Positions 1-9,182 of a stretch of DNA of 64,000 nucleotides are shown in pieces; position 1 is the first letter of the stretch, and every line of letters starts with the position of its first letter. A program made the position numbers and the translations under genes. The DNA is from Saccharopolyspora elongata (GTDB taxonomy: Bacteria > Actinomycetota > Actinomycetes > Mycobacteriales > Pseudonocardiaceae), in contig NZ_SMKW01000004.1 of the NCBI RefSeq assembly GCF_004348985.1, positions 62,001-126,000 of the forward strand, read 5' to 3'. Under the pieces are notes generated by a model, which made no database searches, was not told the DNA's origin, and saw nothing but the letters and a program-made list of their open reading frames with translations.

Positions 1-87
1 GGCCGTTCCTCGGGCGACGGCCGCAAGGCGAAACGCCCGACGCTCGGCCCGATGTCCGCCGATGACCCGGTGAACATCGAATCGTGA
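1..87 (+). CDS. C-terminal tail of an upstream gene (partial)
   Basis: The first frame reads 28 sense codons and then TGA at 85-87, ending in ...GPMSADDPVNIES. Codon choice (G/C in third positions) looks coding and the frame enters from the left edge, so this is probably the end of a longer gene. Nothing in the tail identifies a family. About 50 non-coding bases separate it from the SNF2 gene. Confidence 0.45.
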   Translation, partial: GRSSGDGRKAKRPTLGPMSADDPVNIES

Positions 88-154
88 GCGGCCTACCCCA
101 GCGTACGCCATACGGTACTCTGTACTGAGAAGCTGTGTGCGAGGGGAGACGCGG

Positions 155-3001
155 GTGCGGCTGGGGCGGTGCGCGGTGGTGTTCGATCCGGCGGATCCGC
201 CGCGGGCGGGCGCGTTCGTCGTCCACGACCCGGGCGGTGGTCCGCTCCCGGCCGACCTGACTTCGGGGGAACCCGCGGAACCGGTGATCACCCTGGTCGA
301 GGACGGCTCGGTCGTCGCTCGTCGAGTGCCCGCCCGTCGGATAGCAGTGGCGCAGGCGTTGCCATTGCTCGTGGCGATGCGCGACGAACGGGAGGCGCAT
401 CCATCGGCGGTCTTCCACTCCGCCGCGGCCGTGTTGGCATTGCACCTGGTCGCTCGTGGCCGCGTGCTGCCCGGCGTCTCGCCGGACGGGGTCGATGCCT
501 GGCGGATCGGGCCGCTCGACGTCGCCGACGTCGAACGGCTCCGCGCGCTGGCCGCCGCGATGCCGGCGAGCGCGCGATCGATTCCGCTGGATCCGGCCGC
601 CGAACCGCTCGTGCTGCCGGATCCCGAGCGGCTGTTGCGCGGGTTCCTCGACGCGGTCGCCGACACGATGCCGCGCACACCCGGCGCCGTGTGGCTCACG
701 GGCGATCCGCGCTACGCCGCCGACGAACGCACGTCGGCCGACGAGGACCTCCGCGAGTGGGCGCGGCAGGTCGCAGTGGGGGTGGACGCCGGGCTCCGGG
801 TCGCGTTGCGCCTCGAAGTCCGCGGCGAGTTCGGCGCGAGCCCGTTCACGGCAGTGGTCCGGCTTCGGAACCTCGCCGATCCCACGCAGGTCGTGGACGC
901 CGAGGCGCTGTGGGCCGGGGAGGGCCAGGGGTTCGGCGAGCGCGCGACGTTCGAGGCCATGCTCGCGCTGCGCCGCGCCGCCCGGATCTGGTCGCCGCTG
1001 GAAAGCCTGCTCTCCGAAGCCGAGCCGGTCGAGCTGGAACTCGTCGACGAGGACGTCGACGACCTGCTCGGCGGGGCCGAGACGCGGTTGGCGGCGGCCG
1101 GGATCGACATCGAGTGGCCGCCGGAGCTGTCCCGGGAGCTCAACGCCCGGGTCGTCGTGTCGGCACCCGGCGAACAGCCCCAGGACGTCGCCGCCTTCCT
1201 GCGCGAGTCCTCGCCGTTGCCGGTGAGCTGGCAGCTCACGCTCGCCGGTGAGCCGCTCGCGGACGTCGAGATGGACGTCGTGGCCAAGAGCGGGCCGGTG
1301 GTGCGGATCCGCGAGCAATGGCTGCTGGTGGAGCCGGAGTTGGCGCGCAAGGCCCGTGAACGGGCCCTGCCGCCGGTGCGTGCGTACGACGGTCTCGGCA
1401 TCGCGTTGATCGGCAGCGCGGAGCTGCGTCCACCGCAATTTCAATGGAAATTGGACCTTCAATTTCAATGGAAATTGCGGAGCAACGAAGGTGCCCGCGT
1501 CGAAGCCGTCGCGTCCGGCTGGCTGGGCACGCTGGTGGAGCAGGTGGCGGATCCCGACGGTGGCCCCGAAATGCTCGGTCAACCCGAGGCGCTGCGCGCC
1601 ACGCTGCGCGACTACCAGCAGCGGGGTCTGCGGTGGCTGCACCGGATGACCGCGCTGGGGTTCGGCGGCTGCCTCGCCGACGACATGGGCCTGGGCAAGA
1701 CGATCATGCTGATCGCGCTGCACCTGCGCCGGGCGGCGGACCCGGCGACGGCGGGCGCGACGCTCGTCGTCTGCCCCGCGTCGTTGCTGGGCAACTGGGA
1801 GCGGGAGATCGAGAAGTTCGCCCCGGGCACGCCCGTGCGCCGGTTCCACGGGGCCTTGCGGTCGCTGGCCGGGCTCGACGGCGGCTTCGTGCTCACCACC
1901 TACGGCACCATGCGCGTCGACGCGGCGGCCCTCGCCGGGCACCGGTGGGGGATGGTGGTCGCGGACGAGGCGCAGCACGTCAAGAACCGGTTGAGCGGTA
2001 CCGCCAAGGCGTTGCGCGAGATTCCTGCGTCCGCGCGGGTCGCGATGACCGGGACACCGGTGGAGAACAACCTCGCCGAGCTGTGGACGATCCTCGACTG
2101 GACCACGCCTGGTCTGCTCGGCCGGATCGGGGATTTCCGGGCAAGGTGGGCGCGTTCGGTCGAGGAAGAGCGGGACAACCTGACCGCGCAACGGCTTTCC
2201 CGGCTCGTGCGGCCGTTCCTGTTGCGGCGCCGCAAGTCCGACCCGGGAATCGCCCCCGAGCTGCCGCCGAAGACCGAGACCGACCACGTCGTCGCGCTCA
2301 CGCCGGAGCAGGTCGCGCTCTACGAGCGCGTGGTGCGGGAGGTGATGGCCGAGATCCGGGACAGCAGGACCGAGATCGCCCGCCGCGGCCTGGTGCTCAC
2401 GCTGCTGGTCGGCCTCAAGCAGGTGTGCAACCACCCGGCGCACTACCTGAAGGAGAGCGCCGGCCCCTCGGCCGCTCGCTCGGAGAAGCTGCAGCTGCTG
2501 GACGAACTGATCGTCACCATCCTCGCCGAGGGCGGCGCGGTGCTCGTGTTCACCCAGTACGTGCAGATGGCCAGGCTGCTGGAGAAGCACCTGGCCGACC
2601 GCGGCGTGCTCGCTCAGCTGCTGCACGGCGGTACCCAGGTGGCCCGCCGCGACGAGATGGTGCGCCGGTTCCAGGCGGGTGAGGTGCCGGTCTTCCTGTT
2701 GTCGCTCAAGGCGGCCGGCACCGGTCTCAACCTCACCCGCGCCGACCACGTCGTGCACTACGACCGCTGGTGGAACCCCGCGGTCGAGGAGCAGGCCACC
2801 GACCGCGCGTACCGGATCGGCCAGACCAAGCCGGTCCAGGTGCACCGCCTGGTAGCCGGGGGAACGCTGGAGGAACGCATCGCCGTCCTGCTGGCGGGCA
2901 AGAAGGAGCTGGCCGACGCCGTCCTCGGCGGCGGCGAAGCCGCGCTCGGCGAGCTTTCCGACGCCGAGCTGCGGCGGCTGGTCGAGTTGAGGAGCGCCTG
3001 A
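155..3001 (+). CDS. SNF2-family DNA-dependent ATPase/helicase
   Basis: Bacterial SNF2/RapA-like ATPase of about 950 residues, expected to remodel protein-DNA complexes or translocate on duplex DNA. The N-terminal half resembles the helicase-associated region of actinobacterial SNF2 proteins. The C-terminal half holds the two RecA-like lobes: Walker A DMGLGKT (residues 510-516), a DEAQ box near residue 604, the MTGTPVENN motif, the LLRRRKSD block, and motif VI in a DRAYRIGQTKPV context. I prefer the GTG at 155 because a GAGGGGA Shine-Dalgarno sits at 141-147; an in-frame GTG at 137 is possible and adds six residues. The SWIM-protein gene follows one base after the stop, so the two are co-transcribed, a pairing common in actinobacteria. 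An A/T-rich duplicated insert (1433-1480) lies between the N-terminal region and the ATPase. Confidence 0.93.
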   Translation: MRLGRCAVVFDPADPPRAGAFVVHDPGGGPLPADLTSGEPAEPVITLVEDGSVVARRVPARRIAVAQALPLLVAMRDEREAHPSAVFHSAAAVLALHLVARGRVLPGVSPDGVDAWRIGPLDVADVERLRALAAAMPASARSIPLDPAAEPLVLPDPERLLRGFLDAVADTMPRTPGAVWLTGDPRYAADERTSADEDLREWARQVAVGVDAGLRVALRLEVRGEFGASPFTAVVRLRNLADPTQVVDAEALWAGEGQGFGERATFEAMLALRRAARIWSPLESLLSEAEPVELELVDEDVDDLLGGAETRLAAAGIDIEWPPELSRELNARVVVSAPGEQPQDVAAFLRESSPLPVSWQLTLAGEPLADVEMDVVAKSGPVVRIREQWLLVEPELARKARERALPPVRAYDGLGIALIGSAELRPPQFQWKLDLQFQWKLRSNEGARVEAVASGWLGTLVEQVADPDGGPEMLGQPEALRATLRDYQQRGLRWLHRMTALGFGGCLADDMGLGKTIMLIALHLRRAADPATAGATLVVCPASLLGNWEREIEKFAPGTPVRRFHGALRSLAGLDGGFVLTTYGTMRVDAAALAGHRWGMVVADEAQHVKNRLSGTAKALREIPASARVAMTGTPVENNLAELWTILDWTTPGLLGRIGDFRARWARSVEEERDNLTAQRLSRLVRPFLLRRRKSDPGIAPELPPKTETDHVVALTPEQVALYERVVREVMAEIRDSRTEIARRGLVLTLLVGLKQVCNHPAHYLKESAGPSAARSEKLQLLDELIVTILAEGGAVLVFTQYVQMARLLEKHLADRGVLAQLLHGGTQVARRDEMVRRFQAGEVPVFLLSLKAAGTGLNLTRADHVVHYDRWWNPAVEEQATDRAYRIGQTKPVQVHRLVAGGTLEERIAVLLAGKKELADAVLGGGEAALGELSDAELRRLVELRSA
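1433..1480 (+). repeat. A/T-rich duplicated palindrome inside the SNF2 gene
   Basis: The 18-mer CAATTTCAATGGAAATTG occurs at 1436-1453 and again, identical, at 1460-1477, separated by GACCTT. Each copy is itself a hairpin (CAATTTC / GAAATTG with a 4-base loop), and the whole block is bounded by inverted CCG...CGG. It is translated in frame as QFQWKLDLQFQWKL. The composition is far more A/T-rich than the surrounding gene, suggesting an inserted and duplicated small palindromic element. Confidence 0.75.
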
Positions 3002-3002
3002 C

Positions 3003-4331
3003 GTGCCCGGTCACGACGAGTACGACGACTTCCTGCTCGGCTTCGACGACGAGGACGAGGAGGACGCGGCCGACGAGGTCGATCCGCACCGGCGTGCGAT
3101 CACCTTCCCCGCGTTCCCGCCGGGCAAGCGGTACGGCAAGAAGTTCGCCGACACCTGGTGGGGCAACGCCTGGATCGAGGCGATGGAGGACACCGCGCTC
3201 GACCCGGAGCAGCTCAAGAAGGGCCGCAGGTACGCGTTCACCGGCCAGGTGGGCTCGATCACCGTCAGCCCCGGCCGCATCTCGGCCCCGGTCCACGACG
3301 GCGACCACTATCGCCCGCACACCACGGTGATCCGGTTCCGCGAGCTGTCCGGCGCCGGCTGGGACCGGTTCCTGGACAGGGTCGCCGGCAATGCCGGGCA
3401 CATCGCCGCGCTACTCGACCGCGACATGCCGCGCGAACTGGTCCGAGCGGCCGACGACGCGGATGTGCGCCTGCTGCCGGGCTACGGCGATCTCGATCCC
3501 GATTGCGGTTGTCCCGGTTGGGACAGCCCGTGCCAGCACGCGGCCGCCTTGGCCTACCAGGTTTCCTGGCTGCTCGACCGGGATCCGTTCGTCCTGCTGC
3601 TGGTGCGAGGGCGGGGCGAGGACGAGCTGACCGAGGAGTTGCACCGGCGCAACGCCCGCCGCGCCGTGGACGCGAGCGCTGCTGCCTCGGCGGCGGGAAC
3701 GCCTGCGGCGGAGGCGTGGTCGGCCCAACCGCCGGCCTTGCCCGACTCGCCGGGGCCGGTGTCGGCGGCTCCGCTGGACCTGGCTTCTTTGCTCGCGGAC
3801 GTCGACGCGTCGCCGGTCGCTGCGGCCGCGATCGCCGTGCTCGCCACGGATGCGGCGGACCGGGCGCGTGCGCTGCTGGCGGGTGCGCCCGTGGGCGAGC
3901 CGGATCAGTGGACCGACGCGGTGCGGCTCGCTGCCCGGGCCGACCGGGACGACCTGACCGGACGAGCGGGCCGCGCCGCTGCCCGGCCGGTGGACTTCAC
4001 CCGCGCCGTGCGCGCCTGGAAACTGGCCGGGAGGACCGGTCTAGCGGCGCTGGAAGACGCGTGGACGCCGCCACGCGAAGCATCGGCCCGTGCCCGGGTG
4101 GAGATCGACGACGCGTGGCGGGACGTCGGCCTCGGCGAACCGCCGGAGATGCGCGTGTGGCGTAACAGGTGGACGCTCGGGGATCACGGGGTGCAACTGC
4201 GCCTCGGCCAGGATGGTCTTTGGTATCCCTTCAGCGCCGATGGGAAGGGGTGGGCCCTCGCCGGTCCGCCCGTCCAGGACGTCGCCGAAGCGCTTGCGGA
4301 ACTGCTGGACGGCGGCCGGGACGGGGTCTGA
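3003..4331 (+). CDS. SWIM zinc-finger protein
   Basis: 442-residue protein with a SWIM-type zinc-binding motif CGCPGWDSPCQH (C168, C170, C177, H179). SWIM domains bind DNA or protein partners and commonly accompany SNF2 ATPases. The N-terminus is acidic, followed by a conserved-looking segment with WWGNAWIEAME, typical of the SNF2-partner family. The C-terminal part is Ala-rich and probably helical. The GTG start lies one base after the SNF2 stop, so translation is probably coupled and the products likely act in one complex; that partnership is inferred from gene order, not shown here. Confidence 0.88.
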   Translation: MPGHDEYDDFLLGFDDEDEEDAADEVDPHRRAITFPAFPPGKRYGKKFADTWWGNAWIEAMEDTALDPEQLKKGRRYAFTGQVGSITVSPGRISAPVHDGDHYRPHTTVIRFRELSGAGWDRFLDRVAGNAGHIAALLDRDMPRELVRAADDADVRLLPGYGDLDPDCGCPGWDSPCQHAAALAYQVSWLLDRDPFVLLLVRGRGEDELTEELHRRNARRAVDASAAASAAGTPAAEAWSAQPPALPDSPGPVSAAPLDLASLLADVDASPVAAAAIAVLATDAADRARALLAGAPVGEPDQWTDAVRLAARADRDDLTGRAGRAAARPVDFTRAVRAWKLAGRTGLAALEDAWTPPREASARARVEIDDAWRDVGLGEPPEMRVWRNRWTLGDHGVQLRLGQDGLWYPFSADGKGWALAGPPVQDVAEALAELLDGGRDGV

Positions 4332-5065
4332 TCAGGCGCGTCGGTGAGCACCGCTGCGTGCCGCGCGATTTTGACTGGCCACAATGGACTTTTGGCGCGT
4401 GGCGGGTCGGGCGTGCGAGCTCGATGCCGGCTGGGAATCGTGCGATTGCAAAGGTTCTCGGCCAAATGGTCTGCACCAAATCCGCGGCGGTGGCATGGTG
4501 GTGGCCGTGGGGCTCCCACCCGCCCGGGGTGCGGAATTCCGGCGGGGTTTCGGCGGGGTTTCGGCACCGGTTGATGTCCCTTTTCATGGGGCTTGCGGGC
4601 AACCCCGGACCCGCTTGACGTCCGGTGCGTTGGCGGAATTCTGTCTGGTTCTCCACGTTTCGGTGCTCGACCGTGTCTGAAACGTTGTCTCCCGGCGGGT
4701 CGCCGCGATCGGGTGTGCACCGAAATCCGGTCGGCCGCAGGAAAGTCCGCGACTTGGCCGCGCGCCAAGAAGACGCAGGTCCGGGTGCGCCCGGAGGCTC
4801 GTCGGCAGCACGCCGTCCGTGCGGACGAGCTCGCCGGAAACGGTCCGGTGCAAAAGGTTCCGAACACTACCACCGCGTCGGTCGTCGATCGCAAATACTC
4901 CCCAGGTTGCCCTTTTGGGAAGTGTAGGTTTCGTGGACTCGACTTGGGTCTGCACGGCTGGTGGAATGCGCCGAACAGCTGGCTCGTGGGTTCTGCCGGG
5001 AACCGCTCGCTTGGCGGGCACCCCGCTGCGTTCCGGCGGAGTCCTCAAATCGGAGACGAGGATCA
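4332..5065. other. 734-bp intergenic region, no supported gene
   Basis: Open frames exist on both strands but none has a convincing start, codon pattern or recognisable family. A short direct repeat of CGGCGGGGTTT lies near 4540-4563. The region presumably contains the permease promoter just before 5066, but no clear -35/-10 pair can be assigned. Confidence 0.5.
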
Positions 5066-6508
5066 GTGACGCAAATCCTGCAAGGCGACGGCGAGCGCAG
5101 TGCTCAGGCGCCCGTCGACGCCGGTGACGAGGGGTACAGCAAGGCCCTCAAAGCCAGGCACATCAACATGATCGCGATCGGCGGCGCCATCGGCACCGGC
5201 TTGTTCATGGGCGCGGGAGGCCGGCTGGCGACGGCCGGGCCCGCGCTGGCGATCGCTTACGCCGTGTGCGGCGTGTTCGCGTTCTTCGTGGTGCGGGCGC
5301 TGGGCGAGCTGATCCTGTACCGGCCTTCCTCGGGCGCGTTCGTGTCCTACGCGCGCGAGTTCATGGGCGAGAAGGGCGCTTACGTCGCCGGCTGGATGTA
5401 CTTCGTGAACTGGGCGACCACCGGGATCGCCGACATCACCGCAATCGCCCTGTACGCGCACTACTGGTCGCTGTTCAGCCCGGTGCCGCAGTGGGTGCTG
5501 GCGCTGATCGCGCTGGCGGTGGTGCTCACGCTGAACCTGGTGTCGGTGAAGGTCTTCGGCGAGATGGAGTTCTGGTTCGCCATCATCAAGGTCGGCGCGC
5601 TGGTGCTGTTCATGGGCGTCGCGATCGTGCTGCTGGTGCTGGGCGACCCGATCGCGGGCCACCAGCCGGGCTTCAGCCTGATCGCCGATCACGGCGGGAT
5701 CCTGCCGAACGGCCTGATCCCGCTGGTGCTCGTGGTGCAGGGCATCGTGTTCGCCTACTCGGCCGTCGAGCTGGTCGGCGTCGCGGCGGGCGAGACGGAG
5801 AACCCCGCGAAGATCATGCCCAAGGCGATCAACTCGATCATGTGGCGGATCGGCATCTTCTACGTCGGTTCGGTCGTGCTGCTGTCGCTGCTGCTGCCCT
5901 TCAGCGCTTACCAGAAGGGCGAAAGCCCGTTCGTCACGGTGCTTTCCAGCATCGGCGTCCCGTGGGCCGGCGACGTGATGAACCTCGTGGTGCTCACGGC
6001 CGCGATGTCCAGCCTGAACTCCGGGCTGTACTCCACCGGCCGGATCCTGCGGTCGATGTCGGCGGCCGGATCGGCGCCGAAGTTCACCGGCCTGATGAAC
6101 CGCAGCCAGGTGCCCTACGGCGGCATCCTGCTCACCGGCGCGGTGTGCGTGCTCGGCGTCGGCCTCAACATCGTGGTGCCCGGTGACGCGTTCGAGATCG
6201 TGCTGAACTTCGCCGCGGTCGCCATCATCACCACCTGGTCCATGATCGTGCTGTGCCACCTGCTGTTCGTGCGCAAGGCGAAGTCGGGCGCGGTGGAGCG
6301 GCCGTCCTACCGGCTGCCGGGCGCGCCGGTCACGCAGATCGCCACCCTGGCGTTCCTGGCGTCGGTGGTGGTGCTGATGTGGTTCGACGTCCCGGCCGGG
6401 CGGCTGACGCTGCTGTGCGTGCCGGTGCTGGTCGTGTTGCTGGTGATCGGCTGGTTCGCCGTCCGCAAGCGCGTGGACACCACGAAGGCGCTCGGCGAGA
6501 AGGTCTGA
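5066..6508 (+). CDS. Amino acid permease (APC superfamily)
   Basis: 480-residue inner-membrane proton/amino-acid symporter of the amino acid-polyamine-organocation superfamily, closest in appearance to the AnsP/CycA/GabP group. After a short hydrophilic N-terminus the sequence has the family signature KALKARHINMIAIGGAIGTG, followed by about twelve hydrophobic segments; the ALGELILYRPSSGAFVSYAR segment is typical of asparagine/alanine/serine/GABA carriers. The substrate cannot be fixed from sequence. The GTG at 5066 is chosen because GGAGACGAGG precedes it and it gives the family's usual N-terminal length. The gene is single, with a strong terminator six bases beyond its stop. Confidence 0.92.
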   Translation: MTQILQGDGERSAQAPVDAGDEGYSKALKARHINMIAIGGAIGTGLFMGAGGRLATAGPALAIAYAVCGVFAFFVVRALGELILYRPSSGAFVSYAREFMGEKGAYVAGWMYFVNWATTGIADITAIALYAHYWSLFSPVPQWVLALIALAVVLTLNLVSVKVFGEMEFWFAIIKVGALVLFMGVAIVLLVLGDPIAGHQPGFSLIADHGGILPNGLIPLVLVVQGIVFAYSAVELVGVAAGETENPAKIMPKAINSIMWRIGIFYVGSVVLLSLLLPFSAYQKGESPFVTVLSSIGVPWAGDVMNLVVLTAAMSSLNSGLYSTGRILRSMSAAGSAPKFTGLMNRSQVPYGGILLTGAVCVLGVGLNIVVPGDAFEIVLNFAAVAIITTWSMIVLCHLLFVRKAKSGAVERPSYRLPGAPVTQIATLAFLASVVVLMWFDVPAGRLTLLCVPVLVVLLVIGWFAVRKRVDTTKALGEKV

Positions 6509-6513
6509 GCAAC

Positions 6514-6554
6514 GGCAGGAGCGGGAGCGGTCGCAGACCACTCCCGCTCCTGCC
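6514..6554 (+). terminator. Stem-loop terminator between convergent genes
   Basis: A perfect 14-bp stem (6514-6527 with 6541-6554) encloses a 13-base loop and is followed by TTT. It sits between the convergent permease and aldo/keto reductase genes and could serve both strands. Confidence 0.85.
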
Positions 6555-6566
6555 TTTCGTGCCGGA

Positions 6567-7676
6567 TCAGCGCTGGTTCTCCGGGACCCAGTTCCGCACG
6601 ACCGGGTGGTACCCGGCCGGCTTGTCGCCGAGCTTGACCCCGGCGTTGATGATCCACGACTGGTACTCCGGCGTGAACATCGAATAGGGCTTGCCCTGCG
6701 GCACGGCGCTGGCGGCGTCGAGGTCGGCGCGCAGTTCCGCGGGCAGTTCGAAATCGAGCGCCGCCAGCGAGGAACCGAGCTGCTCGGCGCTGCTCGCGCC
6801 CACGATCGCCGAGGCGATCCCGGGCTGGGTCGCGACCCAGTTGAGCGCCACCTGCGCCATCGTCACGCCCAGCTCGTCCGCCACGGTCTCCAGCGTCTTC
6901 AGCAGCGTCCAGTGCCGGTCCGTCCACTCGTACCCGACACCGCCTTCGCCGCTGAGGCGCCCTTCGCCGGTCAGGCCCTTGTCGGAATTGCGGTACTTGC
7001 CGGTGAGGAAGCCGCTGCCGAGCGGGCTCCAGGCCGTGATGCCGAGTCCCAGGGCCTGGCCGGCCGCGACGTGCTCCGCCTCGATCGTCCGCTCCACCAG
7101 GGAGTAGGGCAGCTGCAGGGTGATCATCGGCACCAGCGAGTTGGCCTCGGCGAGGGTCTGCGCCCGGGCCGCGTACCAGGCGGGCACGTCGGACAGGCCC
7201 GCGTAGCGGATCTTCCCCGCCTTCGTGAGGTCGTCGAAGGTGCGCAACACCTCCTCGACCGGGGTGATCCGGTCCCACGTGTGCAGCAGGAACAGGTCAA
7301 GGTAGTCCGTGCGCAGGCGGCGCAGCGACGCCTCCACCGCCCTGATCATGTGCTTGCGGCCGTTCCCGCCCGCGTTCGGGTCGCCGGGGTCGACGCTGTT
7401 GGTGAACTTGGTGGTGAGCACCATCCGGTCGCGGACCCCGGCTTCCGCGATGAGGTTGCCGAGGATCGCTTCGCTCTCGCCCGCGGTGTAGAAGTCCGCG
7501 GTGTCGATGAAGTTCCCGCCCGCTTCGACGTAGCGGCGGAAGATTGGCCGGGCCTCGTCCTCGGTCTTGCCGTACGAGGCGTGGAAACCGCCGGTGCCGA
7601 AGTTCATCGTGCCCAGGGACAGGCGGCTGACGCGGAGTCCGGACCGGCCCAGCAGGTAGTACTGGTCGAGTGACAT
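6567..7676 (-). CDS. Aldo/keto reductase
   Basis: 369-residue NADPH-dependent oxidoreductase with a (beta/alpha)8 barrel. The catalytic tetrad is visible: Asp and Tyr in FIDTADFYTAGESEAILG, Lys in VLTTKF, and His in LFLLHTWDRITP. The C-terminal IVGASSAEQL segment is the usual cofactor-phosphate-binding region. It resembles the YajO/YakC-type reductases acting on small carbonyl compounds; the substrate is unknown. MSLDQYYLLGRSGLRVS is chosen as start because it begins at the first barrel strand. A much longer open frame upstream is read-through into other genes. It lies 17 bases after a SnoaL-like gene on the same strand, so the two probably form an operon. Confidence 0.93.
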   Translation of the reverse strand: MSLDQYYLLGRSGLRVSRLSLGTMNFGTGGFHASYGKTEDEARPIFRRYVEAGGNFIDTADFYTAGESEAILGNLIAEAGVRDRMVLTTKFTNSVDPGDPNAGGNGRKHMIRAVEASLRRLRTDYLDLFLLHTWDRITPVEEVLRTFDDLTKAGKIRYAGLSDVPAWYAARAQTLAEANSLVPMITLQLPYSLVERTIEAEHVAAGQALGLGITAWSPLGSGFLTGKYRNSDKGLTGEGRLSGEGGVGYEWTDRHWTLLKTLETVADELGVTMAQVALNWVATQPGIASAIVGASSAEQLGSSLAALDFELPAELRADLDAASAVPQGKPYSMFTPEYQSWIINAGVKLGDKPAGYHPVVRNWVPENQR

Positions 7677-7693
7677 GGATTCGTTGCTCCTGA

Positions 7694-8071
7694 TCAGGTG
7701 GCGAGGAGTTCGCGGGCCTTGACCGGATTGGTGTAGTCGCGCCAGGCGATGATCCGGCCGTCCTCGATCTCGTAGACGGCCATGTTCATCACCGGGGCCA
7801 GCGGTCCGCCGGGCAGCGCGAGCCCGTGGATCTGCTCGGCGATCACGACGTTGCCGTTCACGGCCTGGTGGACGGTCTCGAACTCCACCCGGTCGAAGTT
7901 CTCGAAAACCGCCTTCCACAGTTTGACGACCCCTTCGCGGCCGTGGATCTCGTCGTCGCCGTAGTTGAGGAAGACGACCTCGGGGTGGAGGTAGGGGGCG
8001 AGCTCGTCGGCGTTCTTGGTGTTGAAGGCCGCCAGGAAGCGGCGCACCAGGGTGTCGTTGTCTTCGGCCAT
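7694..8071 (-). CDS. SnoaL/NTF2-like protein
   Basis: 125-residue alpha+beta cone protein of the SnoaL-like/nuclear transport factor 2 superfamily. Supporting segments are LVRRFLAAFNTKNADELAPY near the N-terminus, a central HGREGVVKLWKAVFENFDRV block, and the terminal ALPGGPLAPVMNMAVYEIED / IIAWRDY pattern typical of limonene-epoxide-hydrolase-like and ketosteroid-isomerase-like members. The catalytic role is unknown. MAEDND (8071) is preferred over a Met 19 codons upstream that lies inside the inverted-repeat operator. The gene shares a divergent promoter region with the quinone oxidoreductase and precedes the aldo/keto reductase. Confidence 0.85.
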   Translation of the reverse strand: MAEDNDTLVRRFLAAFNTKNADELAPYLHPEVVFLNYGDDEIHGREGVVKLWKAVFENFDRVEFETVHQAVNGNVVIAEQIHGLALPGGPLAPVMNMAVYEIEDGRIIAWRDYTNPVKARELLAT

Positions 8072-8092
8072 GCCGTTCAGGGTGGAGAACAA

Positions 8093-8151
8093 AAAATGGA
8101 CCGGCAAGTACAGAAACAGGCGGTCCACTTCTGTACTTGCCGGTCCATTTT
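8093..8151. promoter_or_regulatory. Perfect 23-bp inverted repeat in a divergent promoter region
   Basis: Arms 8093-8115 and 8129-8151 are exact reverse complements around a 13-base centre. Each arm contains TGGACCGGCAAGTACAG (or its complement), and the centre carries a further CGGTCCA copy, giving three GGTCC elements. It lies between the divergent SnoaL-like gene (starting 8071) and the quinone oxidoreductase (8205), so it is very likely a regulator-binding operator. A transcript hairpin is also possible. The regulator family cannot be told from the site. Confidence 0.75.
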
Positions 8152-8204
8152 CTGCTGCCTAAGCTCGCGCCGTCCACCGCTGCAGAAACGAGAGAAGGTT
8201 CCCG

Positions 8205-9167
8205 ATGCACGCGATCTTCGTGCGCGAACACGGCGGCCCGGAGGTCATGAACTGGACCGAATTCCCCGATCCCGTACCGGGTCCCGGCGAAGTCGGAGTG
8301 CGACTGAGGGCGGCCGGGGTGAACTTCATGGACACCGGGGTCCGGAAGATGCCCGTCCCCACGTGGTCGCTGCCCGCGGTGCTGGGCGTCGAGGGCATGG
8401 GCGTCGTGACCGAGCTGGGCGAAGGCGTGCACGGCCTCGCCGTCGGCGACCGCGTCGCCTGGTACTACCACCAAGGGAGCTACGCCGAACGACTCGCCAT
8501 TCCCGCGGATTCGCTGGTGCGCGTCCCGGACGACGTCGACGACGAGGTCGCCGCCGCCATCATGATGCAGGGCCTGACCGCCAACCACTTCACCACCGAG
8601 ACGTACGCGATCCGGCCCGGCGACACGGCCGTCGTGCACGCCGCCGCGGGCGGGGTCGGATTGGCGCTGACCCAACTGATCAAGGCCCGGGGTGGCACGG
8701 TGATCGCCCTGGTGTCCCGCGAGGAGAAGGTGCCGGTGGCGGAGGAAGCCGGTGCCGATCACGTTCTCGTGTCCAGCGGCGGCGGTTTCGAAGACCGGGT
8801 GCGGAACCTCACCGGTGGCGAGGGCGCGCACGTCGTGTACGACGGCGGCGGCTCGGAGACGTTGCGATCGTCTCAGCTCGCCCTCCGCCCACACGGCGTC
8901 CACGCCTACTACGGCGTGCTGATCGGCAACCCGACGTTCCGCCCGATGGACATGCCGAACAGCATCCTGATGTCCTATCCGGCCGTCGGTGACCACGTGC
9001 CAACGCGCGAAGCCCTGGTCCGGCGGACGAACGAGCTCTTCGACTTCGTCCGGAAGGGGCAGCTCGCGCCGCGCATCGGGCAGCGCTACGCCCTGGCCGA
9101 CGCCGCGCAGGCGCACCGGGACATCGAATCCCGTCGCACCACGGGGAAATTGCTGCTGCTGCCCTGA
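8205..9167 (+). CDS. Zinc-independent quinone oxidoreductase (MDR family)
   Basis: 320-residue NADPH:quinone reductase of the medium-chain dehydrogenase superfamily. A GroES-like N-terminal domain (VREHGGPEVMNWTEFPDPVP, PAVLGVEGMGVV) is followed by a Rossmann fold with HAAAGGVGLALTQLIKARG around residues 145-165. The zinc-binding cysteines of alcohol dehydrogenases are absent, as in QOR/zeta-crystallin types. The product probably reduces quinones or enones and, with the divergent SnoaL and AKR genes, may belong to a redox or electrophile-detoxification response; that is inference from context. An AGAGAAGG site precedes the ATG. Confidence 0.93.
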   Translation: MHAIFVREHGGPEVMNWTEFPDPVPGPGEVGVRLRAAGVNFMDTGVRKMPVPTWSLPAVLGVEGMGVVTELGEGVHGLAVGDRVAWYYHQGSYAERLAIPADSLVRVPDDVDDEVAAAIMMQGLTANHFTTETYAIRPGDTAVVHAAAGGVGLALTQLIKARGGTVIALVSREEKVPVAEEAGADHVLVSSGGGFEDRVRNLTGGEGAHVVYDGGGSETLRSSQLALRPHGVHAYYGVLIGNPTFRPMDMPNSILMSYPAVGDHVPTREALVRRTNELFDFVRKGQLAPRIGQRYALADAAQAHRDIESRRTTGKLLLLP

Positions 9168-9182
9168 ACCGTTCGGTCTCTC

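Noticed and set aside
4184-5069. Several 100-236-codon frames in the gap before the permease
   Set aside because: They overlap each other on both strands, use unusual codons and have no recognisable family or ribosome-binding site.
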